Origin: Beverwykella pulmonaria
Taxonomy: Eukaryota > Ascomycota > Dothideomycetes > Pleosporales > Melanommataceae
Assembly: GCA_001599595.1 (NCBI GenBank)
Contig: BCHH01000002.1
Span: 3,114,628 to 3,178,627, forward strand
Length of the DNA: 64,000 bases
Reading direction: 5' to 3'
The notes beneath the pieces were generated by a model that made no database searches, was not told where the DNA came from, and saw nothing but the letters and a program-made list of their open reading frames with translations. A program made the position numbers and the translations under genes. This document shows, one piece after another, positions 10,383-21,717 of the stretch (position 1 is the first letter of the stretch; every line of letters begins with the position of its first letter).

Positions 10383-12685
10383 CTACGCAGAAGTAAGCTC
10401 CGCAATCCTCTCCTCAATATCCGGCACAGCTCTAAGCTGCAGCTCAATCTCCTCCTTTTCACTATTCACCAGTTAGCATGCGCCCACACCCCGAATTTCG
10501 GATCGGAAAACTTACTCCTCAAGCCCCAACCTCTTCTCAGCATCCAACTTAGTGAACACAAAACCCCCCTGCCCATCAAACTGCAAAATCTTCTTATGAT
10601 ACTTCCACAAACTCCTGCGATGACTGACCGTCATAAGCGTGATGCCCAACCTCTTCGCCTCATCGTACATGACCTTTTCAATCTCCAGCGTCACACTACT
10701 CGTACACTCGTCCAGAATTGCATACTTGGGCGCATGGTAAAACAAGCGAGCCATGGCCACGCGCTGTTGAAGACCGCCAGAGAGCACGTCCGTCCATTCT
10801 TGCTCAGCGTCCCAGCCGCCGGGCCGGTCAACGATGGATTCTATTTCCACGACGGAGAGGATGTGCAAGAGATCCGCGTCGGTGATGCCTTTGTCGCGCA
10901 TTTCGCGCAGATTATCCGGGTAAATAATCTGTTGTCTCAAACTCCCTCTTGATAGGTAAGGCCGCTGCGGGATATAGAAGATATCTTCAAACGGCGGCTT
11001 CCGTACCGTGCCGCCGTATACAGGCCATAGCCCGCCTAAGATGCGGAACAAGCTTGACTTACCACAGCCATTCGGCCCCACGATGAGAAGGTGATCGCCG
11101 GGCTTGACAGTGAAGCTCAGAGCGCGGACGAGCACGTCACCGTTCGGGCTAACAATGGGGACATTGACAAACTCGATGTCTTCTCCTTCCGAGACTTGGC
11201 CGCGGCCGCGTAGCACGGCGGCGTTTTCTTCTGTGTCGGCGGAGGAGACAAGTTTCTTTTCGAAGTGGCCGGCTTGAATGTCGTCGATGACGTCGAGGAG
11301 GGTGGACACGCGCGAGGTGTAGCCTGCGAGTTCGGTGATTTCTTTGTACGAAAACATGACGCGACCGAAAGCATCCGAGGACATGAGGAGCATGCGACGG
11401 TTGGTTACGAAGCCTGCAGGAGATGTCAACACGTTGTATTCACGAGATAGATACGAGCAACGCTTACTTTCAGTCCGATCTCCCATACTCTTCCCTGTCG
11501 TCCCAGGCACCTTGAAGAAGACTGGTACACTGCAAAGTAGCAGCCCCAACGCCCCCCAAAAGTACTTAATAACAAAGTCCTCCATAACGCCATGGTAGAA
11601 CCGTCTCCGCAATATCCTATTGACATGTTTGATGAGCGTGAAGTATCCCTTATCCAGAGTATCCTTCTCCGCCTCATGCCCATGGTAGAGCGCCACCTCC
11701 TCGCTATAGTCAATCAGCCTCGAATGCTGAAACCTAAACTCGCCCTCGAGTCTCGCTTCATCTGCAACGTATCGCCCAAACGGCGGGGTAAGGGCTCGCA
11801 TGACACTAGCCGAGATCTGTACGAGCAGACTCATGAAGAAGAGCCCTTCGCCGCCTACGCTCCGTGACAGGGAGTAGTTGTATATTATAATATCGAGTAT
11901 CGGCTTCGCGAGATTCGAGTAGAGCTCCGCTAAGCTATTTGAGAACCGGGCTACGTCGACGGTGATGAGCTGGTCTGCATTCGTGATCCGGTCGTCGAGC
12001 GCCGAGAGCGTGTAAAAGGTCATGTGGGAGAGGTACTTATGGTGTATGTAGTTTGTGAGGCGTGTTCGGTACTGGAGAGAGAGCTTGCATTGGTGGTAGG
12101 AAAGCTGTTGTCACGTCAGTCCTCATCCCAAATCCATGCCTTCCAATCGAAGAAGCTCACCATCGAATTCGTAAACGTCGCCGGAACAGCAACAGTCATC
12201 CACCACACCAACCCGGTCAAAAAATCCTTCCCCTTCCCCCTCACAAGACTACTCACCAGCCTCCCATCCAGCTCCGCAACATACAGGCTGATCATCGTCC
12301 TCAACACCAAAAAGATGCTATGACTGATCAACAACCGAAACTCTTTACTCCGCCACCCGGGAATAACAATCTTGAGCAACCTGAGCAAATTCTTGAAAAA
12401 CTCCCTGTTTAGCTCGACCTTCTTTCGCGAAGTCGCCTCTCCCTCACCCGCCCCAGTGCCGGTCTTCTTGCGCTCCGAGACGCGCAACGCGGCGGCTTTC
12501 TGCTCGGCGATGGCATTGCGGATGCGATTGATGAGCGCAACAAAGAGCGTCAGGTAGACAACGCGGGATATGCGCGTGCGGTTCTGCAGGTACCGGACTG
12601 TGAGTTCGTTGACGATGGCCTTGATGGACTGGCCCGAGAGGCGGTTTGCCGAAGTGAAGCTCGACAGCTTCGACAGCACGGCCAT
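10383..12685 (-). CDS. pxa2: Peroxisomal fatty-acyl ABC half-transporter (ABCD/PXA family)
   Basis: Four exons (12685-12161, 12104-11468, 11413-10516, 10461-10383) give 712 residues. The start is the ATG of MAVLSKL; the frame opens upstream but that part does not look coding. The N-terminal half is an ABC transmembrane domain with the [10 protein letters not shown] motif typical of ABCD proteins. The ATPase domain follows, with Walker A GPNGCGKS (500-507), signature LSGG (598-601) and Walker B YAILDE (618-623). Half-transporters of this family dimerise in the peroxisomal membrane and import long-chain acyl-CoA for beta-oxidation; yeast uses Pxa1-Pxa2. The length and C-terminus fit fungal Pxa2 better than Pxa1, but I cannot separate them firmly. 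The last intron was found by recovering the conserved C-terminal tail [20 protein letters not shown]. Confidence 0.9.
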
Positions 12686-13096
12686 GGCTACCGCAAGATC
12701 GTCATTCGTGGGTCGCCAAGGGTGGTTGTTGGTGGACTGAAGCGTGAGGTGTGGTTTGTGGCTTCCTTGCACATGGCATATGGCAGATGTTGAGGTGTCG
12801 TGCGCGCATGTGAGTCTGACGCGGGACTCAAGGCCTCGGTTCATCAGATCATTCCCCACAATGTGTCTAGCCCGATCGGGCAACGAGCTAGAGCTCTAGC
12901 TTTTGGTCGCACGGACCACCCGTGAACTTGTAGAGATATATAAAATTCGATAATACTTACTACACATTGCACTTGGGTGTACACTGCAAATGAATTCCTA
13001 GGTATCCCACCTGCTACTCAGTGAAATGCGTAACCCCCACTAACACAAAATTCTCCCTAAGCCGTTTCTCCAACTCGCATCCACGCCTTCACCTCT
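12686..13096. other. Intergenic region (ABC transporter promoter)
   Basis: A 411 bp stretch between the ABCD transporter start and the monooxygenase stop. It contains no supportable gene. Upstream in-frame codons of the transporter continue into it but lack conserved character, and I treat them as 5' untranslated. Confidence 0.5.
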
Positions 13097-15193
13097 TCAG
13101 TAACTAAACGGCCGCACCTTGAACCTCGCATTCTCCTCGGGCAACGGCGCAACCGGCACCTCCGAAAACTCCGGATACAAATACCACGCCAAATCTCTCT
13201 CCTCGAGCTGATTAACAGACCAGCCATTCCCCAACCAGGCCAATCTGTTAGCCCTCTTCTTCCTCTTCACTTCCCCATTCACTGCTCTCTTCTTCTCCTC
13301 TGCCTCACTTTCGTTTTCCTCATCAGAGCCATCTTCTTCACCTACGTACGTATAAGTATAATCCTCCCACCTCGGGCTCCTCATCGCCTCCACGCAATGC
13401 AACGTACTCCCTGGCCAGAGCCCCGTGATTACTCCCCCAGACCCTTCCAGTCCCTCTCCTTTATTCTTATACCAACTCCTGCACTCCTCGCTAAAAACCG
13501 TGCCCTCAAAATACCGATCCACATACTCCAAAAAGTCCAGCTCCCTCGCCCTCTTCACGCTCATACTGCGGATATTATCCTTCTGTATCTTGCGCACGGC
13601 CTTGACGATGTAGTCGCCAACGCACTCGATCATAACAGAGAGCGAACCAGCGCCGGTGGCGGCGTTGGGACCGAGCATGGCGAAGAAATTAGGGAACCCG
13701 GCGACGGAGTGAGAGAGGTATGTTTCTGGCCTCGTTGACCACTTTTCCTCTAGCGTCAACCCCTTACTCCCAACTACGGGAAAGGGAGGAGGCGCAGAGG
13801 CATGGAAGCCCGTTGCGCAGACCAGGACGTCTACCTCGTGCGTCCTGCCGTCATTGGTATGCACCGCGTTTGCCGTGATCCTGGTAATAGGATCCCTAAC
13901 AAACGCAACGTTATCCTTCGTCAACGCTTCCAGGTAGCCTGGACCTGGTGTCAGGCGACGGCAGCCTGGGCTAAACTTCGGTAGTAAAGCGTCGAAAATC
14001 TCGGGTCTATCCTTCAACCGCTCGCGCATATGCTGCGTGAAAACTTCCTTAGCTCCATAGTGAATTGGCGTCCCCTTGATGGTAAATCCATGCATCGCAT
14101 TCATATCTTCTTCGACACTCAATCTGAATTTCTGATAATGCTCCGGATCCATAAATTTCTCCTGAATAGCCGCTGGAATCGTGAAACCCTCGAACCCGTA
14201 CTTATCCCAGAGCTGCTGGCCGAACGAGGGCGAAATCCATGTTCTGCTGCGCGCGAAGACGGTGGTGTGCGTGCCGGGAATGCGTTGGAGAGAGGGCACG
14301 ATTTGGATTGAGGAGGAGCCGGAGCCGATGACGGCTATGCGTTTGGAGGTGAAATCGTAGCTGGCATGTATTAACACCATTTCCCCCTACCAATGACCCC
14401 TAATTTGACACGGGATGCTTCTCACCTCTGATTCCACTTCGCCGAATGCATGACCTCGCCCTTGAACGTCTCGAACCCTTCAATCGTCGGCCAGGCGGGA
14501 TTATTCAGACTCCCTCTCCCACTAATCAACACATCGCAACTATCATTCACCGCCTCACCAGTGGTCAGATTCTTCACGGTGACGTTCCATTTCCCCGTCG
14601 AGCCGTCCCAGCGACACGCTGTGACCTCATGCGAAAGCTTGATGAAGCGGTCGGCTGAGTATTTCGCAGCGACGCGCGCGAGGTAGGCTTGAATTTCTGG
14701 GGCGGGCGCATAGAGGGAGGACCATGTGGGGTTGGGCTCAAAGGTGTACTGGTAGGAGTGTGCTGTATGTGTTTAGTGCTGTAAGATATGTTGAACAAGC
14801 TGGGTGCGCGCTGGGTGGAGACTCACAGGGCACATCACAAGCGCAGCCCGGATATCTATCCACATATCAGCTATCGCAATCTCTTTGCGTATCCGCCTCT
14901 TGCGCTCTTTCGCTGCAGCAGCATCAAAGACAGGCCTACCGGTTCTCATACCAAGTTCCGCCGACCCCAGCATTCTTCTCATAAATCACCAAGTCCACAT
15001 TTTTGATCCTCTCCGGTATCCGAATGCCACAATAGATGCCCGAATATCCAGCTCCAATCACGATGACCTTGATCGGTCGAAAATTCTCAATCGGACTATC
15101 GTAGAGTTGAAAGGGGGACTGAAGCGCACCATGAGACATGCCATCGCTAGGGGGGGCCAGTGTGTCTTCGGGAAGGTTGGGGACGGCGGACAT
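13097..15193 (-). CDS. FAD-dependent monooxygenase, Baeyer-Villiger type
   Basis: Four exons (15193-14940, 14855-14827, 14762-14426, 14360-13097) give 627 residues. The FAD-binding GAGYSG is at 47-52 and the NADPH-binding GSGSSS at 219-224. Between them lies FKGEVMHSAKW (194-204), which fits the FxGxxxHxxxW fingerprint of Baeyer-Villiger monooxygenases. These enzymes insert oxygen next to a ketone or oxidise heteroatoms; the substrate here is unknown. Exon 2 is only 29 nt (YPGCACDVP) but carries a strongly conserved motif. A longer frame begins nine bases upstream at TTG; the ATG of MSAVPNLP is the likely start. Flanking genes are housekeeping genes, so there is no sign of a pathway cluster. 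Confidence 0.9.
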
Positions 15194-15878
15194 GATGCCC
15201 AAGAAAATTTCACGCGGGATGAGAAAGGGATATCCAAGAGTGTGGCTAGGATATGGACTGGGATTTACATACTAGAAGTACAAGGCAATTACAAAAGAGA
15301 AGTATATAGAAGAGTGCAGAGGTGGGCTGAGCCAGCATTTAACATTGGTCTCGACCTCGGAAGGATGCATAGCTTCGTACCCGGGTCTGACGCGTGCTGC
15401 TCCGCGTCGTATTTGTCGGCAGCATCCAATTCGAAGTGCCGAGCGAAGAGGAGTGGAGTGGCTATGGTCGTGGCCCTATCAAGTCTTATACTTCCCCACA
15501 TAATGCCACCCCCGGACTCCACATGCGGCATTCACCCCACTTCACGATCCACGTGACCCTAATTCGCAGGAGCGTCCTGGGGAAGTATATCCGACAAAAA
15601 GACTCGTCTTTCTGATGGAACCTGTTCCCTCTGCGTGTACGATAGAAAGTAGCAAGGACGCTAGGTCCCTTTGGCCTCTTCCAGACTCGCATTGCTGGGT
15701 GCAGAGTCCTGTTGCCCCGCGGGGGAAGATAGGGAGCACTGTCGAGATTTCGGGTAAGCGCTGCTAGCAACGTGTGGTCTTGACCCGTCTCGACTCCAAC
15801 GCTCGGGTTGCCGTCGTATGAAAAGACCAGCTTTTGGGCTCTCCAAATGTGTCTCAATACAGCAACCAAACATCAAGA
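15194..15878. other. Intergenic region (monooxygenase promoter)
   Basis: The 685 bp hold the upstream region of the monooxygenase gene and the 3' flank of the SIF2-like gene. Short overlapping frames on both strands look like chance frames. No repeat is visible. Confidence 0.5.
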
Positions 15879-17892
15879 CTACCGCGGTATGGGAATGATG
15901 GCGATCTAGAACATGTTAGCCCACTGAGAAAAGGTCATGCATGGTAAAGGACCTACCTGATTTCCGAGGGCAACGGACAGCCTCGAACTATCCGGATCCC
16001 ATCCAAGACTGAATTCGCCATCCACGCTAGGGTCCCACTGGTTGCTTGCGCAGTCTTGTGCGCGCCAGACGGCAATAGGGACTTCTCTTTTTTCTATCTG
16101 CTCCATGTCCCACACCGTGACGGCATCGGGACCTGCAGCAGCGAGGAAGGATCCATCCGGAGAGAACGAGACATTGTTCGCTTGGTTGTTGTCGGTTGTG
16201 GGCAGCCGCTTCAGACAATGGAACGGCTCGTTCGCGTCCCAGATTCGCGCTACTCCCGATGCAGAGCAAGTGGCGAGGACTACGGCCGGTGTGGGTGTAG
16301 GTGCGAATGGAAGGACGGGGAGTGCATTGGGGTCGGGAGATACCGATGGCTGTGGAGGGCGGAAGTCGAGGCCGGTGAAATAGGGGTCGGGATATTCGTG
16401 TGTTTGGAGCGTGAGGGAGTCATTCGGATGCAATATGCCTAAGAAGCTCGTCTGTCCGTCGATACCCAGCGCGGCAATGATGCCAGAAGACGCGTCGTAC
16501 TTGAGCGTTTCCCACGTGACTCGGGTATCCAGCGTCCTCTGGACGATCAAGTCCTCGCCGACGTCATACACCTGGAACAGCGCAATGCCACACACAACAA
16601 AGGAGGAAGCGGTAATCCACATGGCGTCAAAGATGGCCGTCTCCGTCCAGCTCGTCCACGCAGGGATCGAGTCGTTGTTGTTTTTCCAGATCTTGATGGA
16701 TCCCTTCTCGCCGTCGGTGGATATGGACAGAAGCAGCTCCCTCTCTTTGTTCCATCTCAGCGTGTTGACGAGCCCGCCCGTGGAAGAGATGACCTGGTAC
16801 TTTTCACCGGCGTCGGTTATTTTGAACATTCTATTGATCTTCATGGTCTCCCCAATCTCATTGACCAGCTCCTCGCGGGCGGACACGACGACTTCGGCGG
16901 GCGATATCCAGCACAGGGCGGTGATGGAGAATTTGGTCATGGGCAGATTCTGGTTCAGGTCCATGGTCTGGATGGTGCCTCCCATTCCGACGTCGCCGTT
17001 GGTCAGGCCTGTGTCGTCGTCTTTGGGGACGCGGTGCAGCCGGAGGAGCGACTGGCCTGCGGTGAGGAGAAGCGAGGCTGGCGGGGTCCCCCACAGTGTC
17101 TGCTCGACGATCTTGTCGGCTTCTTTGATGGTGGCATCGAACTGTGTTTTCGGGGCCAGGTCGGCAATCTTCTCGGTCTGGATATCGGTGCTGCGTCCAA
17201 TGCTGAGGGTGGAGATGGGAATGTCTACCACGGTGGGCGATTCGGCCTCGGATGCCATGGCTTCCGACTCTGCTCGCACGCTGTTAGTGACGTGCGTGTT
17301 CCCGTTCTGCTCGACGTCCATGACATCACCATTGGTCTGGGGCATCATCCTGGGCTCGATACCATTGGTCTTTGCGCGCTTCCGCTTGATGGTGCCTTTG
17401 CGCGGCGGGGGCTCTTGCACGGCGCCGTTGGCCTCCTCGGCCTCGGCCAGCTGGTGGGCGGGAATGCCCTGGTCCAGGGTCAGGAGGGCGCCGTTGCGCA
17501 CAGAGAAGGGCCGTCCATGGTCGGGGCCGAAGTGGTAGCGCTGCTCGACCTGGCGGGCGTCAGCATGGTGAACCACGGTCTTATCTTCCACACACATACC
17601 TTGGCAGCCTCGGACTGCAGCTTATCGAACCAGAGGCCGTCCTGGAGGAGGTTGACGAGGGCGTGTTGCGAGACGTTCTTCGCGAAGGGGAGCGTTTCGG
17701 GGTCGCGAATCCAGCATCGAGAGAGCTGCAGCGCGGCGTTTCCGTATCCTGCAGCACGTCAGCAACAGTACGAGGGATGGGCGAGCGCCGTGGGTGTGTG
17801 TGGGTGTGCAACGGCGGAAACGCACCCGCTTCCTGGAGGTATCTCCACACCAGGTAGTTCACCACGTTGGATGAAAGCGCCTCAACGGTCAT
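15879..17892 (-). CDS. sif2: LisH-WD40 protein, SIF2/TBL1 (Set3-type deacetylase complex subunit)
   Basis: Four exons (17892-17826, 17748-17600, 17549-15957, 15905-15879) give 611 residues. The first two exons encode a LisH tetramerisation motif (LSSNVVNYLVWRYLQEAGYG). A basic low-complexity linker with a nuclear-localisation-like RKGTIKRKRAK follows, then a WD40 propeller over roughly the last 380 residues. In yeast, Sif2 is a core subunit of the Set3 histone deacetylase complex; the animal relative TBL1 belongs to SMRT/NCoR. The last exon encodes only nine codons (IAIIPIPR and stop). It was chosen because the donor after LGNQ and the CTAAC...CTAG acceptor are good, and propellers of this family end in a similar hydrophobic strand. 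Reading through the donor instead gives a stop 17 codons later. Confidence 0.85.
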
Positions 17893-18300
17893 TGCGCATG
17901 GTCGCAGGGCCCCAACGCGCCCGGTGGCATCCAACAAAGCGATCGCGTGGGGGGCAGAGGAGCGGCGGCGGGAGGGCGGCGGTGCGGGCGACGGCTGCTG
18001 GCGGGTGGGGGGGAGGGGGAAGGAGGGCTGGTGGGTGGCAGCTGGGGAGGTTGCTGGTGTTCTGGTGTTGCTGAGGTGTCTTGCAGCCTCAGCATTGCTT
18101 GTGCGCTTGCCTGGCGTGAAGGGAACCCCCCAGGATCCGCGCGGCGAACCGCCCAAATTAAAGCTCCGACGCCCCGACCGGCCCTGGGCGGGCCTTGAGC
18201 TTTGAGCCTCGACCTGCGGTTCGCAGCGACAGCGCATTCACACACACACACACACACCTCAGCAGCCTGCACCCAGCAGCCCCGACACATCCCCCCCAAC
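17893..18300. promoter_or_regulatory. Probable bidirectional promoter (SIF2-like / TMEM115-like)
   Basis: A 408 bp GC-rich spacer separates the divergent starts of the SIF2-like gene and the TMEM115-like gene. It contains a CA dinucleotide tract just upstream of the plus-strand start. Shared promoter function is inferred from the geometry only. Confidence 0.45.
18239..18257. repeat. (CA)n microsatellite
   Basis: Nineteen bases of perfect CA repeat in the 5' leader region of the TMEM115-like gene, ending 43 bp before its ATG. It is likely length-variable between strains. Confidence 0.9.
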
Positions 18301-19456
18301 ATGGCGCGCATCAACCTCCCGCCGCTCACCCGCAGCCTGCTCGCCTCCGTCGTCGTCTTCACGCTCCTCAACTTCATCCTGCGCCCGCAGGCCAACTGGG
18401 TCGAGAAGGTCGAGAAGCCCTTGATCAGCGTCGGCAACGGCGTGCCCTACCTCGCCATCGTGCCCGGCGTCTCCGTCATCTATCCCTGGGTCTTCCTGCT
18501 GGCAACCGTGGTGGAGCAGAACGTGCTGGGCCTGGTCGTGACGGGGCTGGCCGTCTTCTACGGCGGACGCTATCTGGAGCGCGCATGGGGCTCGACCGAG
18601 TTCTCCAAATTCATCCTGTTCGTGGCCATGATCCCCAATCTGCTGAGCTTCCTCCTGTACGTGTTCGGCTACCTGCTCTCCAAGAACGCGAGCACCCTGT
18701 AAGTCCTGCCCCCCACATGCCCCGTCGCAACAGCAGCCGCTCACTGTGTGTCCCAGCACCACCACCATCTCGGGCGGCATCGCCATCCAGGCCGGCTTCC
18801 TCGTCTCCTTCAAGCAGCTGGTCCCAGAGCACACCGTCGCCATTGCCAAGGGCCTCATCCGCATGCGCGTCAAGCACTTCCCCGCCATCTTCCTCCTGGC
18901 CAACACCGTATCCGGCATCGCCCTGGGCACCGAGACCGCCATGTTCCTCGCATGGTTCGGCTTCTTCACCGCATGGGTGTACCTGCGCTTCTACCGCATC
19001 AGCCCCTCGCTGTCGTCCGCCGCCACCGGCGACGGCTCCGTCATCAAGGGGGATGCCTCCGACACGTTTGCCTTTGCCCACTTCTTCCCCGAGCCCATCC
19101 AAACGCCCGTCGGGAAGCTTGCCGATCAGATCTACAGCACACTTACCACACTGGGCTTGTGCACGCCCTTCTCAGCCGAGGACATTGACGCCGGAAATGA
19201 CCAGGCGAATGCGCGTGCCGAAGGTGGGCTGCCCAGCATCATGAACCCCAACAGCCGGGGCGGAAAGGGCGGAACAACACGTGCAGAAGCCGAGAGGCGG
19301 CGGGCCCTCGCACTCAAGGCATTGGACCAGCGACTGCACGCCGCGGCTGCACGAGCACCAGCATCCACGCCTTCCGCACCCGCACCCTCGAGCATGCTGG
19401 GGGAGACAAATTACGAGCCTGAACGGCACGACGAGCCTGAAAAGCCGGCGTCGTGA
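18301..19456 (+). CDS. TMEM115/DUF1751 rhomboid-like Golgi membrane protein
   Basis: Two exons (18301-18698, 18757-19456) give 365 residues. The first 230 or so residues hold several membrane segments. Among them is the conserved GGRYLERAWGSTEF stretch that marks the DUF1751/TMEM115 family (yeast YOL107W, human TMEM115). These proteins share the rhomboid fold but lack protease residues, and they sit in the Golgi, where the human protein has been linked to retrograde traffic. The C-terminal third is a cytosolic, Ala/Pro-rich tail with a short coiled-coil-like RAEAERRRALALKALDQRL. The intron splits a Leu codon. The protein seems full length. Confidence 0.88.
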
Positions 19457-20275
19457 GTTCCCTATTGTAGTGTAGTGATAATGGAGGAAGAGCGGGCGCA
19501 CATGTCTTTGTCTTTGGGCGCATTTGGGAGGCGCAATAACACAGCTCACGGCGTTGAGTCGTCCATGTTTTTGATTTGGGTCGCGGAGATACCACCGGTA
19601 TGGGCCGCGTTGTATGTATGCTGTATTTACTAGACTACCGTGTTCTAAGAGAATCGAGCAGCAAGGGACTTACTGTTCGTGTTGAACAGTCGGGTACTTG
19701 CACCCATCCACCTCCAAGATAATATCCGTCTCTCTGACGCGTGTGATGTCACACACAACAATAGATGTTGCACGAGGAAAGAAATCTAAGCCATCCCAGG
19801 ATTCTTTATCCACCTTCAAAACGCGATACCGGGCACAAGCAGTATTTGCGCTGCCATAAACAGGCACAGATCGAGCATGGCCCGTTTCCACAACCCCAAG
19901 AACGGGTTGCATTCAACAAAACATCATGGTCTCGAAAACTAGGCGCACAACATCGACGCAGCGTAGTCGTGTGGCAGTGTGTACCTGTAGCACGAACACT
20001 ATCACCCCCCTGTCTTGATATATACTATGCGGTAATCAACATAACACACCCGCCGACTTTCCCAAATAGGATGCTGGACGGCGGGCGACACACATGCCTT
20101 GCTTTCTTGTGACGTTGCGAAGACGTATAAAGAGGAGGTCAGAGAAGGGCATTCCGGGTTGCGAGTTCGCCAGCCCCAGCAAAGAGGCTGTAAAAAGGGT
20201 TCTTCTGCTTTGAATTATTTTCCATATCACGTACACAGCCACCGTCCATTTCGAGGCACCTCTTACCTATTCGAA
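19457..20275. other. Intergenic region upstream of the secreted protein gene
   Basis: The 819 bp contain the 3' flank of the TMEM115-like gene and the promoter of the small secreted protein. Apart from a TATA-like element at 20126, I see no gene or repeat. Confidence 0.5.
20126..20131 (+). promoter_or_regulatory. Candidate TATA box
   Basis: TATAAA followed by GAGG lies 150 bp upstream of the ATG of the small secreted protein. The position fits a core promoter with a leader of roughly 100 nt. This is a motif match only. Confidence 0.4.
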
Positions 20276-21061
20276 ATGTTTCATCTACAAACTATCATCT
20301 TCTCCTTCCTCCTCACTACCACCCTCGCACTGCCTAACCTCTTGCCCGCACAATTCCGCGACGCACGCCCTTATCCCACCGTCCCCGCGCCCTCCACCTT
20401 ACCAGCCGCACAAGCCGACTGTGAAAAAGCCGAGGTGTGTATCAATTTCCCCCATTCAACCACTTCCTACTCCATCTCCATTCTGCACACCACTCTCTCC
20501 AAATCACGACCCCTCCAACCGTATATTTTAACGAGAACAAATGAAGGTTTATATTTGCAAAGACGTCGACTGGAAAGGAGATTGCACAACATACAAGAAC
20601 TGCACTGGCAGTGCGCCGTCGGATTGCACAATCCTTGATGGACAGGCTTCTTCAATTAGGCCTGCGACGGGATATCATTGTAATTTCTACAAGTGAGTGC
20701 CTTTTCTTTTCTTCTCTCAACTCCCGCCTGTCCCGGTCTTACATGCCCATTTATGTCTTCCCGCGCAAATTTCCTACTTCCGCTTCATACATCCAAATAA
20801 CCCATTCATTCCCTCAAATTCTCTATTTTACTCTCTAGACCAGAAATGGAAATCATCTTCGCCCCTCCTCTCTTGCCAATCCCGCTCGCTCCCTGTACAC
20901 GAAGTAATTTCCTAACCACTCGACGCTACAGGAACAGCGTATGCGACGACATCGGCGGCACAGCCGATGTACTCACGTTGAAGTTTCCGGGGGAGGGGTA
21001 CCTGACGAATATCGGGTGGAATGATGCGGTGAGGGGTTATCAGTGTTTTAAGGATACGTAG
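20276..21061 (+). CDS. Small cysteine-rich secreted protein (crystallin-like fold suspected)
   Basis: Three exons (20276-20434, 20547-20692, 20932-21061) give 144 residues. Residues 1-18 are a signal peptide (MFHLQTIIFSFLLTTTLA). The mature part has eight cysteines, with motifs VYICKDVDWKGDC, SSIRPATGYHCNFY and a C-terminal GYQC. The spacing of C-x5-W-x-G-x-C, SS-x-x-P-x-x-G-x-x-C and a final C is like that of small fungal secreted proteins with a beta/gamma-crystallin-like fold; this is inference from pattern. No enzyme motif is present. Roles for such proteins range from host interaction to antimicrobial or wall functions, and none can be assigned here. Intron 2 is unusually long for this window (239 nt) with a CTAAC branch site near 20912. 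Confidence 0.75.
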
Positions 21062-21717
21062 GGGTGGTGTTGTGGGTGGAAAGGAGGGGGAGAGGAGGAA
21101 GGAGGCAACGATGCAGATTAGGTGGAGGAGTAAAAGTTGCAACGGCGCAATGGATGGAGAAGGTAATGAACGATAGAATACTTAGAATGGAAATGGGAAA
21201 GGGTATTATAGACATATAACATAGACTAATCGTTTTGTTAAGGAATATGTATATCTCACCAGAATATCTGTCGTTTTGTGTCAAAGTTCAATCCCGAACA
21301 CCTTCCCACGCCAAACCAACCCTCCGGTCCTGTTACCCCAATTCTTCGATTCTCTAAGTCCGAACGCCGTTTTCTATCGTTAAACAACCCTGGACAGAAA
21401 TGGTTCAACTCTGAAGCAGCTTGACGATGCTACCGCAATCGAACAACCTCCTATTCAATTTCACTTCCCTCTATGAGTCCCTACTGTATCTGCCAACCTA
21501 CAGGATGCAAAGCCCAACCAACCTCGTTCTCTTCCCCTACATTGAAGTACGTGCGACATTATAACAGCGGCCGAGGCTTTATTTAAAGATATAGTGCAGG
21601 AGACATTGTCTTCCAAGGGCTTTATCCACGTTCTCAAGAATGCACCCAAAATGATCCCCGCGAAGTGTCATGACCTAAGCACGATTTCCTATCTCTTTAT
21701 TCCTATCACCCATTTCC
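21062..21717. other. Convergent 3' intergenic region
   Basis: The 656 bp lie between the stops of the secreted protein gene (plus) and the ankyrin gene (minus). Both 3' ends should be here. No gene is supported. Confidence 0.5.

Noticed and set aside
15194..15202. N-terminal extension MGI of the flavin monooxygenase
   Set aside because: The codon at 15202 is TTG; the first ATG is at 15193.
17034..18074. Plus-strand 346-codon frame
   Set aside because: It is antisense to the SIF2-like exons, whose LisH and WD40 content and splice sites clearly mark the minus strand as coding.
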